Below are positions 1 to 8,608 of a DNA stretch of 64,000 nt, one piece after another; within the stretch, counting starts at the first letter, position 1, and each line of letters starts with the position of its first letter. The notes beneath the pieces were generated by a model. It had not been told where the DNA came from, did not search any database, and saw only the letters and a program-made list of their open reading frames with translations. Both the position numbers and the translations under genes were made by a program. The stretch is from Oligoflexales bacterium. GTDB lineage: Bacteria > Bdellovibrionota_B > Oligoflexia > Oligoflexales > JALZUQ01. The stretch is taken from positions 1 to 64,000 of the forward strand of contig JALZUQ010000006.1 of the NCBI GenBank assembly GCA_023301465.1, written 5' to 3'.

Positions 1-23
1 AGCCCCTTTAAAGGGGCTTTTTA
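1..23 (+). terminator. Rho-independent terminator at window edge
   Basis: Positions 1-18 form a perfect palindrome (AGCCCCTTT/AAAGGGGCT), followed on the plus strand by a T run at 18-22. It most likely ends a plus-strand gene left of the window. It may also serve the convergent prc gene, whose stop is at 24-26, but the T run for that direction would lie outside the window. Confidence 0.75.
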
Positions 24-2117
24 TTATTTCATTTTTTTTATTTCTTTTCTTTCAACAACCTTGGCTTTTGTTTTCTTCTTTGGTTTTAAGTCTTGTAGGA
101 TATAGCTCCCATCAAGAGATTGTTTTCTGGTTTTTTTAATCAGATCAGATGCCACCATAAGAGTTTCTTGCAAAGAAGCATCATCGTCTAATTCAATTTC
201 ATCGGAGTTAGAAGAGACTTCTTCTTTTTCATCTTTTTTATCTTCTTTAGATTTGTCTTCTTTTAAAGAGAAACGAGTACGTTCATCTTTGTTTTTTTCA
301 AATTCTTTGATGTCTTTACGGATTTCATCAAAAGCACTAGCTGTTTTTACACGGTTCATACTGCGTTTCTTTAGATCTGCAATAAGTCCTTTAATTCGTC
401 CATCATATTTGAATTTAGCTGCTGTGATTTTTTCACCTGGAAGAGCGTAATCATAGAACTTCTCTCCAAACTCGTAAGCATCAATGACGCTTGGATAAGA
501 AATATCAGATGCGACACCATCTAACTGAGTGCTGTAACCAGAAGGTCTGTAAAATTTACTCGTAGTAATCTTAACAGCACCTAACTGAGCATTGATCTCA
601 CTTAGATTTTGAACAGAGCCTTTACCGAAAGTGTGTTTTCCACCAACAATCAATCCACGACCATAATCTTTGATTGCTCCAGCAAAAATTTCACTCGCAC
701 TCGCACTTTGCTTGTCGATCATCACTAGTAGAGGTCCATCATAGTGTATTTGCGGGTCTCTGTCTGGCATGACTTCAGCAGGTGACCCTGGGCTTTTTGT
801 CATTACAATAGGGCCAGACTTAATAAATAAACCTGATAATGTAATAGATTCAATTAAACTTCCACCACCATTGCCACGTAGGTCAATAATAATAGCATCG
901 GCACCTTTATTCTTTAATTTATTTAACTCAACCAATGTATCTCTAGTAGAGCTTTTAAAAGAAGAAATTTTGCGAGAACTTGCTTGGAAATCTCTATAAA
1001 AAGAAGGTAGTTCAATGACTCCAACTTTAAAAGTTCCTTTGTTTTTAATGTTAGATACTTTTGATCCTGGGTTTTTTACTGTGAACAATCTAGATTTTGC
1101 TGCTTGACCCTTAAGCTCAATTTTTTCTCTAACGATTGGAATCGTGATTTTTTTAGTTTTCTTTGTAGATTTTCTTAGTACTGTTAGAGTTACGGTTGTT
1201 CCTGGAGCTCCGCGGATTTTTTTGACGACTTCATTAAGATCCATGTCTATGACATCTTCAGGGATGCCTTTTTTGCCTTGAGCAACCGCTATGATTTTAT
1301 CTTCTGTCTTTAACAAACCACCTTTTTGAGCTGCTCCACCGGGAACGACATTCACGACGATGGTATATCCTTCTTCTGAGCGAAGAGTCGCCCCAATACC
1401 TTCTAGAGAAAGCTTTGTTCTGATTCTGAAATTTTCTAGAAGTGAAGGCGACAAATAACTAGAATGAGGATCTAATGCAGTTGCAAAAGACTCTAAAAAA
1501 CTTCCATATATTTTGTCTTCATTTATATCTTCAATTCTTTTCTTTTCACGGGTAAACCTTTTGTGTAAAGACTCTCTTGATTTTTTGTCATCAAAGCTGA
1601 GCTTTTTTTGCATGTATTGGTACTTGATGTTTTTTCTCCATCTGTCATCAAGTTCTTTAGGAGTCGTAGCAAATTTAATTTTTTTGCGATCAAATTCAAT
1701 ATATTCATCTTTTTTAAAATCGAATTTATGTGCTAACCATTTTTCTTTGGTTTTCTTTTTTTCTTTGAAACGCATTACATAAGTATTGTAAACATCGAGA
1801 ATAGGGGTGCAGTTATTCTTTTTCGTGAGCATCCCTAATGCAGGTCCATATGATTTTGTGAATCTTTGGATATCTGATTCAAAAAAATAGAGTTTACCGG
1901 GGTCCCAGCTTTTTATGAATGTATCCAATGTTCTCTTAGACAGCTCACTATCAAAGGCTCTTTGAGAGAAATGTTCCGTCAGAAAGATATTCGTGATCTT
2001 TCGCATGTCTTGGCATTGTAGGCCATAGGCATTGAATGAGACTAGTGCTGAGGAGGCTAAAAGGCACCCTAGGGCGGCTTTAAAGCTGAAACGAATAAGA
2101 GAACGGCGAATATCCAT
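24..2117 (-). CDS. prc: Tail-specific (C-terminal processing) protease Prc, S41 family
   Basis: This 697-residue protein is close to the size of E. coli Prc (about 680). It starts with a signal peptide (hydrophobic stretch about residues 9-32), followed by the Prc-type N-terminal helical region, a PDZ domain at about 236-325 and an S41 peptidase domain. The catalytic serine lies in the SASASEIF motif near residue 471 and the general-base lysine in TFGKGSVQ near 497, so the Ser-Lys dyad is intact. The C-terminus is lysine- and acid-rich. The family acts in the periplasm on unstructured C-termini of envelope proteins and, in E. coli, controls murein hydrolases. An AAGGAG ribosome site lies just upstream of the ATG. 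Divergent from the gene at 2381. Confidence 0.93.
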   Translation of the reverse strand: MDIRRSLIRFSFKAALGCLLASSALVSFNAYGLQCQDMRKITNIFLTEHFSQRAFDSELSKRTLDTFIKSWDPGKLYFFESDIQRFTKSYGPALGMLTKKNNCTPILDVYNTYVMRFKEKKKTKEKWLAHKFDFKKDEYIEFDRKKIKFATTPKELDDRWRKNIKYQYMQKKLSFDDKKSRESLHKRFTREKKRIEDINEDKIYGSFLESFATALDPHSSYLSPSLLENFRIRTKLSLEGIGATLRSEEGYTIVVNVVPGGAAQKGGLLKTEDKIIAVAQGKKGIPEDVIDMDLNEVVKKIRGAPGTTVTLTVLRKSTKKTKKITIPIVREKIELKGQAAKSRLFTVKNPGSKVSNIKNKGTFKVGVIELPSFYRDFQASSRKISSFKSSTRDTLVELNKLKNKGADAIIIDLRGNGGGSLIESITLSGLFIKSGPIVMTKSPGSPAEVMPDRDPQIHYDGPLLVMIDKQSASASEIFAGAIKDYGRGLIVGGKHTFGKGSVQNLSEINAQLGAVKITTSKFYRPSGYSTQLDGVASDISYPSVIDAYEFGEKFYDYALPGEKITAAKFKYDGRIKGLIADLKKRSMNRVKTASAFDEIRKDIKEFEKNKDERTRFSLKEDKSKEDKKDEKEEVSSNSDEIELDDDASLQETLMVASDLIKKTRKQSLDGSYILQDLKPKKKTKAKVVERKEIKKMK

Positions 2118-2286
2118 GAAAGACTCCTTGTTTATACTCTAAGTATGCAAAAATATGTAGAAAATTGGAAGGAACCTGCCCAACCGCGATTCAGTATCTT
2201 ATCGGCTCAGTCTAAGAAAATAAAAGTGAGGAAAATATAATAATGGGTATATTTTTATAAAATATCATAAAATCTTTTAAAATAGC

Positions 2287-2314
2287 TTTACATTCTATTG
2301 AAATGTGCTATTGT
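2287..2314 (+). promoter_or_regulatory. Candidate sigma70 promoter for the 2381 gene
   Basis: TTTACA (2287-2292) and TATTGT (2309-2314) are separated by 16 bases, about 70 bases upstream of the start codon. A short hairpin GGAC-TTCG-GTCC (2323-2334) follows, so the transcript would begin with or just before a UUCG-capped stem. Motif match only. Confidence 0.4.
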
Positions 2315-2380
2315 GTTTTTAAGGACTTCGGTCCGGTATCTCGTTGTTGAATTTGAAATATGTTGTTGTAGGAGTTGTAA

Positions 2381-3268
2381 ATGAAGAAGTTATGTTTATC
2401 CGTACCAATGCTTTGGGCCACCTTAGCATTCCAACCAACCGTTGCCACAGGTGAGGCAATATCTAAAGAAGACTTAGGTTATTCCATCGAAAAAATTGAA
2501 GGCTGGGACGTAAAAGAAAACAAACAGTCTAATCTTTTGATGATGATCAAACCCGAAACGAATGACCCAAAAAGTCCTGATTACTATGATTTAAAAATGC
2601 AAAAAAAGATGACAGTAGCTGTACGACCAAAAGCTCAGCCAGTGGATGAGAAACGTATCCAAGAATTAAAAGCTGAAATAAAAAAACAATTTAACCCAAA
2701 TACGAATCCGTCGATCACAAGTGAAGTTCAGTTTAATGAAGCAAAGTTGATTGATTACCGCCCAAATAGAAAAGCTATCTTCTTGGATATGTCTATGTAC
2801 GTTGGAAAGCATTTACAGCGTCAGATGATTACTGTTGTATCAAATGATCGTAAAGAATATGTCATGACCTATGCTGATTTAGAAAAAAACTTTAAAAATG
2901 ATAATCCAAACTTTTCAAATGCATGGAACTCAATGATGTCTATAGAAGTTGGTGCTGAATCTCCTAAAAGATATGAAGATACTTTTAAAGTTGCGGCAGG
3001 TGCTGGTGTAGTAGTGATGTTATTTTCAATGTTTGGATTTATAGCTAGAAGAAAATCAAATAAACTTATTTTGAATGCTGAAAGACAAGAGTTAGCAGAT
3101 GATTCGGATATAGATTCTTATTCAAACTTTGGTTTTTCTAAGAATGAATCTTCAGAACAATCAATGGATTCAAGTTGGGAAAGTGAATTAGTTAGCTCGC
3201 ACCCTGTAGACCATGAACAAATGAAAAGTGATGAACCTCAAAGCTTTGTTTCAGATTTTGACTTTTAA
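2381..3268 (+). CDS. Exported, single-pass membrane protein of unknown function
   Basis: 295 residues. An N-terminal signal peptide (about residues 1-23) is followed by a ~175-residue domain predicted to be periplasmic, one transmembrane helix at about 204-222 (AGAGVVVMLFSMFGF) ending in RRK, and a Ser/Asp/Glu-rich cytoplasmic tail of about 70 residues. The extracytoplasmic part (GWDVKE..., charged, alternating strands and helices) vaguely resembles PsbP-like/DUF1795 folds, but no signature was recognised. A GGAG ribosome site sits 7 bases before the ATG. The gene stands alone, with its own promoter candidate and a strong terminator. Confidence 0.8.
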   Translation: MKKLCLSVPMLWATLAFQPTVATGEAISKEDLGYSIEKIEGWDVKENKQSNLLMMIKPETNDPKSPDYYDLKMQKKMTVAVRPKAQPVDEKRIQELKAEIKKQFNPNTNPSITSEVQFNEAKLIDYRPNRKAIFLDMSMYVGKHLQRQMITVVSNDRKEYVMTYADLEKNFKNDNPNFSNAWNSMMSIEVGAESPKRYEDTFKVAAGAGVVVMLFSMFGFIARRKSNKLILNAERQELADDSDIDSYSNFGFSKNESSEQSMDSSWESELVSSHPVDHEQMKSDEPQSFVSDFDF

Positions 3269-3290
3269 TTACTATCAAAATAAAAATACA

Positions 3291-3325
3291 AAAAAACTCC
3301 CTGGCTACAGCTTTGGGAGTTTTTT
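3291..3325 (+). terminator. Rho-independent terminator
   Basis: The stem AAAAAACTCCC / GGGAGTTTTTT closes a loop of about 13 bases, with the T run forming the 3' arm. It lies 23 bases after the stop of the 2381 gene and separates that gene from the riboswitch-controlled symporter. Confidence 0.85.
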
Positions 3326-3350
3326 CTTGTGGTGAGTGAAAGAGTTGAGT

Positions 3351-3445
3351 ACTCTAGCTAGGCCGGGGGTGCTGCAAAGCTGAGATCTCATATTGAGAAA
3401 CCCTTATTTTACTTGATCCAGTTAACACTGGCGGAAGGAGAGCTT
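3351..3445 (+). promoter_or_regulatory. TPP (thiamine pyrophosphate) riboswitch, THI element
   Basis: The conserved blocks occur in the right order and spacing: a GGGGGTGC block at 3365-3372, GCTGAGA at 3379-3385, ACCC at 3400-3403, and CTTGATCC-AGTTAACACTGG-CGGAAGGAG at 3412-3440, which matches the family consensus CUGAUCUGGAUAAUGCCAGCG-AGGGA. The AAGGAG that serves as ribosome site for the next gene (ATG at 3446) is part of the 3' conserved block. Ligand binding would therefore be expected to hide the ribosome site (translational control). P1 is short or imperfect; 5' AGCT (3356-3359) can pair with AGCT (3441-3444). Confidence 0.88.
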
Positions 3446-4867
3446 ATGGGTACCTTAACATCAAAATTAGGGTTTATTGACTTATCTATTGTTTTCGGTT
3501 TTTTTGTTCTTTATTTTTTAATCGTTTACCTATCTAACCGAAAACCCACAAAAGACACAGAATCATTTTTAGATTACATACTGATGGGGCGCAGGCTAAC
3601 GCTTCCTATTTTTGTCGCAACACTAGTAGCTACTTGGTACGGAGGTATTGTTGGGGTAACTGCAATTGCTTATGAGCAAGGTATCTACTCTTACGTTACG
3701 CAAGGTGCTTTTTGGTATCTCACATATCTGCTATTTGCATATTTTATTGTTGAAAAAGTTTATTCTTCAGGAGCTATCACTCTTCCAGAGCTAGTAAAAA
3801 ACCAATATGGCAGTTTTGCAGGTGGAATTGCAGCAGTATTTAACTTTTTTGATGTTGTTCCAATTGTCTACTCCATTAGTTTGGGTAGTCTTCTTTCCTT
3901 TCTGTTTGGTATCTCAAATGTTTATGGGATCATTATTGGGACTTTAGTTGTTTGTCTTTACTCACTGTTTGGTGGTTTTCGTACTGTCGTTTTTACAGAT
4001 GTTCTTCAGTTTCTTGTGATGATTTTTGCTATTGTTCTCGTGGTAGTGGTGTCGTACTTTCAGCTTGGTGGTTTAGACTACTTACAAGGCAATCTTCCTA
4101 AGCATTACTTTTCTCTTTCTGGAAAAGAGTCTTTTGGCACGATGCTAGTTTGGGGGTTCATTGCGATGGGGACTTTAATTGATCCAAATTTTTATCAGAG
4201 ATGTTTTGCTGCAAAATCGGCAGCTGTAGCAAAAAAAGGAATCATCTACTCAACAATTATTTGGTGTGTTTTTGATCTTTGTATGGTTTTGGGGTCTATG
4301 TATGCTGCCGCTCATATGCCCGGTTTAGACCCTAATAAAGCATACTTAACTTACGGTATGTCCATTTTACCTGTTGGTCTAAAAGGGTTGTTTGTTGCCG
4401 GTTTTATGGCAACCATTATTTCTACATTAGACTCATATATATTCGTTGCATCAAACACAATAAGCTATGACGGCTTATCAAAGCTCATTCCTCGATTAAA
4501 CAATGCAACAACACTAAAATTTTGTAATCAAATTAGTATTATCATGGTTGGTTGTCTTTCTATCTGTCTTGCATTTGTTTTTGATGGTTCTATCAAAGAT
4601 GTTTGGAAATTACTTGGTTCTTATAGTGCTGGTTGTTTATTAATACCGGTCATGCTTGGTATGTTTTATAAAAATTTGGTTTCAAATCATTCTTTCGTTG
4701 TGTCAGTCATTGTGAGTGTCTTGGGGATAAGTTATTGGCGATTAGTCACCCATGAGGGCTTTTGGGCGAATGTGGACGATTTATATATTGGGATGTTTTG
4801 TAGTTTATTGGTGATTTTTCTGATGAAGCTAATCAACTTTAATCAACCCCAAAACCCTAAAACTTGA
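3446..4867 (+). CDS. Sodium:solute symporter (SSS family), probable thiamine or thiamine-precursor transporter
   Basis: 473 residues from the ATG at 3446, chosen because AAGGAG lies 5 bases upstream; an in-frame TTG at 3413 would lie inside the riboswitch. About 12-13 hydrophobic helices cover the chain. SSS-family features include the Trp/Gly-rich segment ATWYGGIVGVTAIAYEQG in the first helices, GGFRTVVFTDVLQF, and the ATIISTLDSYIFVASN segment, which carries Ser/Asp residues of the kind that bind sodium in this family. The substrate is inferred only from the TPP riboswitch directly upstream; SSS proteins under THI-element control (named ThiV in comparative studies) have been predicted to import thiamine or its pyrimidine moiety. 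Confidence 0.85.
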   Translation: MGTLTSKLGFIDLSIVFGFFVLYFLIVYLSNRKPTKDTESFLDYILMGRRLTLPIFVATLVATWYGGIVGVTAIAYEQGIYSYVTQGAFWYLTYLLFAYFIVEKVYSSGAITLPELVKNQYGSFAGGIAAVFNFFDVVPIVYSISLGSLLSFLFGISNVYGIIIGTLVVCLYSLFGGFRTVVFTDVLQFLVMIFAIVLVVVVSYFQLGGLDYLQGNLPKHYFSLSGKESFGTMLVWGFIAMGTLIDPNFYQRCFAAKSAAVAKKGIIYSTIIWCVFDLCMVLGSMYAAAHMPGLDPNKAYLTYGMSILPVGLKGLFVAGFMATIISTLDSYIFVASNTISYDGLSKLIPRLNNATTLKFCNQISIIMVGCLSICLAFVFDGSIKDVWKLLGSYSAGCLLIPVMLGMFYKNLVSNHSFVVSVIVSVLGISYWRLVTHEGFWANVDDLYIGMFCSLLVIFLMKLINFNQPQNPKT

Positions 4868-4960
4868 AATTCCTTAAAGACAATAGACCTTTATAGTCCG
4901 TAGTGGGTAAATAGATTATTTTTTAGTCGATATTATTGAGAGATCATGTAGTCTAAAAAT

Positions 4961-5425
4961 ATGAAACGTAAAGATACAAACTCAAGAAATAAATGGTTTT
5001 GGAAAGAACTAGACCATTATCTTGAAACCAAACAACTCAAGCAAACGAAACAGCGTCAAACAGTGATAGAGGTTTTTTTAGAATCCCAAAACCATGTAGA
5101 CGCCGAAGGCCTGTTAGATAACATCAAAAGCAAAGGTTTTAATATCGGACTTGCGACGGTTTACCGCACTTTAAACCTACTCAGAGAAGCCGGTATTGTT
5201 GAGCAAAGATCTTTTGCTGATGGAAGAACACTTTATGAAATTGCACACCCTGATGAACATCATGATCATCTGGTGTGTTTAAAATGCGGCAAAGTAGTGG
5301 AGTTTGAAAATGAACAAATCGAAAGACTTCAAGAAGAAATAGCAGAAAGCCATGGTTTTACATTAATTTCTCACCGTCTAGATTTATTTGGGCATTGTGG
5401 CAATTGTAGAAAACTAACGAGCTAG
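4961..5425 (+). CDS. fur: Fur-family metal-responsive transcriptional regulator
   Basis: 154 residues. A winged helix at about residues 20-90 contains LATVYRTLNLLREAGIV, followed by the dimerisation/metal domain: HHDHLVCLKCGKVVEF with the first zinc CxxC, and HCGNC near the C-terminus with the second. The histidine cluster and overall length fit Fur better than Zur or PerR, but metal specificity cannot be read from sequence alone. An N-terminal charged extension of about 12 residues precedes the domain. No good ribosome site is visible before the ATG. The gene converges on mlaD with a 12-base overlap of the coding ends. Confidence 0.88.
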   Translation: MKRKDTNSRNKWFWKELDHYLETKQLKQTKQRQTVIEVFLESQNHVDAEGLLDNIKSKGFNIGLATVYRTLNLLREAGIVEQRSFADGRTLYEIAHPDEHHDHLVCLKCGKVVEFENEQIERLQEEIAESHGFTLISHRLDLFGHCGNCRKLTS

Positions 5426-6946
5426 TGTTGCAAGACCAAGTATCGATCTTAAATCTTCATCATTAAAACTTAATCCAGCACCAAAATAGTAGTCAGGTTT
5501 ATCTATATCTGTTGTATTTTGTTTGTAACGTGTGATGTCATCCACTCCAGCAACAGCGTATAGATATTTTAAGAAGTGAACAGATGCATATGATTTAAAG
5601 TGTGCAGCCCTTCGGTTAGCGTTATCAGATGTTTGCCAGTCAAAAGCTTCAACACTTACCTTAACAGCATCTTTAAACATGTAAAAATCAGCTCCAAAAC
5701 CACCTTTTGATTCAAAAAGCCCGAATCTTAAACCAGTTGGCCCCCAACGCTTTCCAAATTGAGCATTGAATGTGATTCTTGGCTTATCTTCAAAAGATTC
5801 GTCAGTGATAGTTGTCGTTTGTGTGCCATTGGTAGAGGTTTCTGTGTTCGTTGTTTTAGATTTAGCAGATAATTCAGATCCATCTGTAACACCTAATACA
5901 TAATACTTATCTTTCTTAGTGTACAAGTTTAAATTTAAGTAATTACGGTTTTGATTGGATGAACTGACTTCTCCGCGGTAATCAACTTTTACTTTGAGTT
6001 TATTCACTGGGTTTAAAGCTTGCCTTATATCTTTTAAAGCTCCTTCAACCTCAGTAATCGTAGTGTCATCATTAAGTAGCTTACCAATGGTGCCTTCACC
6101 ATTATCAACTTTTGACATAACCGTACCCATGACTTGAGCAGATTTTTGGAACTGAGTCATCGCATCATTTAATTTAGCAATACTACTTGAAATACTGTCA
6201 CTGTTTTCTTTCGATGCGATACTTTTAAGTTGTTTGCTAAGCTCAGAAAAATTATTTGCTGACTCTTTAATACCGGATAAAATATTTTTGAGATCACTGG
6301 AACTACTACCAAAGGCACGTCCAAAAGCATCTGTTGTACTTTGAACGCTGCTAATAATAGCTGAAATACTAGATTTATTATCTCCAATAACTTCACTAAT
6401 ATTTCCTGTGATGTCTTTAATGTTAGTAATAATTTCTTTCATGCTCGAGTTGCCGCTACCATCTTCCATACTTCCAGCAAGAGATGAAGTGATGTTTTTG
6501 ACATCTTTTGCAATGGACCCAAACAATGCTACAAGAGATTGCATATCAATAGAATCGTCAGATTTTGGAATGTATCCACCTTTTGGTACGTACTTTCCTT
6601 TATCAGCTGATCTTATGATTTCAATAAATACATCACCTAATAACCCTCTCGTTCGAACTTCTACTTTTGAGCCATGTGCGATCGGAACTTTTGAGTCTAT
6701 GGAAAATGTTATTTTTGTTCTATTGTTAGAAAGGCTGACATCAGCCACTTCACCAATGACAACACCACTTGTTTTTATTTGTGACCTTGGAATAATCCCT
6801 GAGGCATCGTCAACAATGGTATAATATTCATTGTATGAAGATCTATCAAGAGATTTTGGGTTTAAAAATAGAAACATAAAAGCCATCACTATCATTGCTG
6901 CAATAGTGAAGATACCAACTTTTAGTTCTGTTGAATAAGATGCCAT
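5414..6946 (-). CDS. mlaD: MlaD-type MCE protein with long helical region and C-terminal beta-barrel-like domain
   Basis: 510 residues, far longer than E. coli MlaD (about 180). Order: inner-membrane anchor at about 8-28 (VGIFTIAAMIVMAFMFLFL), one MCE domain at about 36-118, a Ser/Ile-rich helical stretch at about 125-330 with heptad-like spacing, then a ~170-residue beta-rich domain with alternating aromatic strands (e.g. GLRFGLFESKGGFGADFYMF) ending in LAR. MCE proteins bind lipids between the two membranes. A similar layout, with helices and a C-terminal barrel, is described for the ancestral MlaD of diderm Firmicutes such as Veillonella, where it bridges the envelope. Last gene of mlaE-mlaF-mlaD; no mlaB, mlaC or mlaA is in the window. 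Confidence 0.85.
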   Translation of the reverse strand: MASYSTELKVGIFTIAAMIVMAFMFLFLNPKSLDRSSYNEYYTIVDDASGIIPRSQIKTSGVVIGEVADVSLSNNRTKITFSIDSKVPIAHGSKVEVRTRGLLGDVFIEIIRSADKGKYVPKGGYIPKSDDSIDMQSLVALFGSIAKDVKNITSSLAGSMEDGSGNSSMKEIITNIKDITGNISEVIGDNKSSISAIISSVQSTTDAFGRAFGSSSSDLKNILSGIKESANNFSELSKQLKSIASKENSDSISSSIAKLNDAMTQFQKSAQVMGTVMSKVDNGEGTIGKLLNDDTTITEVEGALKDIRQALNPVNKLKVKVDYRGEVSSSNQNRNYLNLNLYTKKDKYYVLGVTDGSELSAKSKTTNTETSTNGTQTTTITDESFEDKPRITFNAQFGKRWGPTGLRFGLFESKGGFGADFYMFKDAVKVSVEAFDWQTSDNANRRAAHFKSYASVHFLKYLYAVAGVDDITRYKQNTTDIDKPDYYFGAGLSFNDEDLRSILGLATLAR

Positions 6947-7044
6947 TTAATTTTGACCTTTTTGTACAACCTTAATATCGGACGAGGTCAGATCTTCTTA
7001 AAGTTATCTCAATAATGATTTTTGTGATTCTCAAAATAACTGAA

Positions 7045-7794
7045 TTATGCCAGTTTCATAGGACCGTTAGCGTCTCCAGACAGAAATTGCCTAACAATGG
7101 GGTCTTTTGAGCTTAGGAACTCTTTTGGTGAAGCACTTAAGTGAACACGGCCCTGATACAGCATAATAATTTGATGTGCGGTATCAAGTGCTGCTTTTAA
7201 ATCGTGAGAAATCACAATGGAGGTTAAGTCCTTATTTTGGTCATTCACTTGTACAATTAATTTGTCAATCATCTCACAGATAAGAGGGTCCATTCCTGTG
7301 GTTGGTTCATCATATAGGATAACTTGAGGTTTGGTGATTAATGCACGTGCTAGCCCAACTCTTTTCTTTTCTCCTGTCGAGAGTTCGGCAGGAAGCTTCT
7401 GGATGTACTCTTCAATTTGAAGGGCAGAAATAACTTCCATGACTTTATCATTGAGTTCGTTTTCTTTGAGCTTTGTGTGTACTCTAAGTGGAAAAGCAAT
7501 ATTTTCATAGACAGTCAAAGAGTCAAATAAGGCTGCATGTTGAAAAAGCATGCCGATTCTTTTCCTGTGCTCCAGTAATGATTCTTCTTCTAGAGATGTA
7601 ATGTCTTTATTATCAAAAAACACTTCACCAGAATCTGGTTTTAATAAACCAATAATATGTTTGATAGTGACAGACTTTCCTTCACCAGATTTTCCGATGA
7701 TAAAAGAAATAGAACCTTTAGGTATTTTAAAAGAGACATCTTGTAGGATGGTGCGTTCACCAAAAGATTTTTTTACGTTTTTGAACTCAATCAT
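7045..7794 (-). CDS. mlaF: MlaF-type ABC transporter ATP-binding protein
   Basis: 249 residues, the usual length. Walker A is GKSGEGKS (about residues 35-42), the signature motif is LSTGEKKRVGLARAL (about 138-152), Walker B is VILYDEPTTGMDP (about 158-170), and the switch histidine is in SHDLKAALD. The protein powers lipid movement through MlaE. Its start overlaps the stop of mlaE by 4 bases (ATGA), which implies translational coupling. A 98-base gap to mlaD contains no recognised terminator. Confidence 0.93.
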   Translation of the reverse strand: MIEFKNVKKSFGERTILQDVSFKIPKGSISFIIGKSGEGKSVTIKHIIGLLKPDSGEVFFDNKDITSLEEESLLEHRKRIGMLFQHAALFDSLTVYENIAFPLRVHTKLKENELNDKVMEVISALQIEEYIQKLPAELSTGEKKRVGLARALITKPQVILYDEPTTGMDPLICEMIDKLIVQVNDQNKDLTSIVISHDLKAALDTAHQIIMLYQGRVHLSASPKEFLSSKDPIVRQFLSGDANGPMKLA

Positions 7795-8576
7795 ATTCGC
7801 ACAACTATCTGTAGATAAGTGATAATAAAATCAAAAAACAACAATAATAAAAGAGTTGTAATCACCGCGTTCGTTGTTCCTTCTCCTACACCCTTTGCAC
7901 CTCCAGATGCATTCAACCCATAAAAACAACATACAATAGAATAGGTTGCACCAAATACCACTGATTTTTGTAAGCCTTGGAAAATATCGTCTGGACTCAA
8001 AAATGCTCGTAGTTTAGTAAGAAAAATCCCTATATCAACAGAAAAAATAACAACAGCAACTAAATAGGCTCCTATCATCCCCATAAAAATACAAAAAGCA
8101 GTAAGTAGTGGGGTTGCAATGATGCTTGCAATAATACGAGGGACCGCAATATATTCAGAAGGGTTTACAGCCATTGCTTCCATTGCGTCAATTTGTTCGT
8201 TTACTTTCATGGTGGAAATTTCGGCTGTCATCGCACTACCAGCTCTTCCTGTTAAAACCGTAGCAGTAATAATGGGAGCTAATTCACGTGTTAAAGCCAT
8301 TCCAGTAGCAGCACCTAGAATTGCTTCTGCCTTAAAAATTGCAAAAATCCCACCAACCTGCAAACCAAACACAGCCCCAACGGATAAGGCACAGATGCAA
8401 ATAATCCAGAGTGATTGAGTACCAATGATTTCAAGTTGATTTAAAACATGTTTAAAACGTATGCGTCCTCTAAAGATGAAAGAGCTACAGTTTGCTGTAA
8501 ACTTAGCTAGAGAACCTAATACAAGACTGTAGCGTAGGCTTGTTTTACCAATTTTACTAATAAAGTAGTGAATCAT
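7791..8576 (-). CDS. mlaE: MlaE-type lipid transport permease
   Basis: 261 residues with the MlaE/YrbE core: an amphipathic N-terminal part, then about five transmembrane helices including the family signature region ALTRELAPIITATVLTGRAGSAMTAEISTM followed by EQIDAME. It forms the inner-membrane channel that couples MlaF ATP hydrolysis to lipid transfer via MlaD. The coding end overlaps mlaF by 4 bases; the ArsA-like gene lies 32 bases upstream on the same strand, so the two modules may be co-transcribed. Confidence 0.93.
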   Translation of the reverse strand: MIHYFISKIGKTSLRYSLVLGSLAKFTANCSSFIFRGRIRFKHVLNQLEIIGTQSLWIICICALSVGAVFGLQVGGIFAIFKAEAILGAATGMALTRELAPIITATVLTGRAGSAMTAEISTMKVNEQIDAMEAMAVNPSEYIAVPRIIASIIATPLLTAFCIFMGMIGAYLVAVVIFSVDIGIFLTKLRAFLSPDDIFQGLQKSVVFGATYSIVCCFYGLNASGGAKGVGEGTTNAVITTLLLLLFFDFIITYLQIVVRI

Positions 8577-8608
8577 ATAGATAGGATATTCGTATTTAAA
8601 TTTTTTGT

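Noticed and set aside
6408-6824. Plus-strand open frame of 138 codons inside mlaD
   Set aside because: It lies antisense to the conserved MCE domain, has no ribosome site and its composition matches a shadow of the real gene.
6985-7015. Fur-box-like sequence (TCTCAATAATGATTTTTGTGATT) upstream of mlaD
   Set aside because: Too many mismatches to the 7-1-7 inverted repeat; similarity can arise by chance in AT-rich DNA despite the nearby fur gene.
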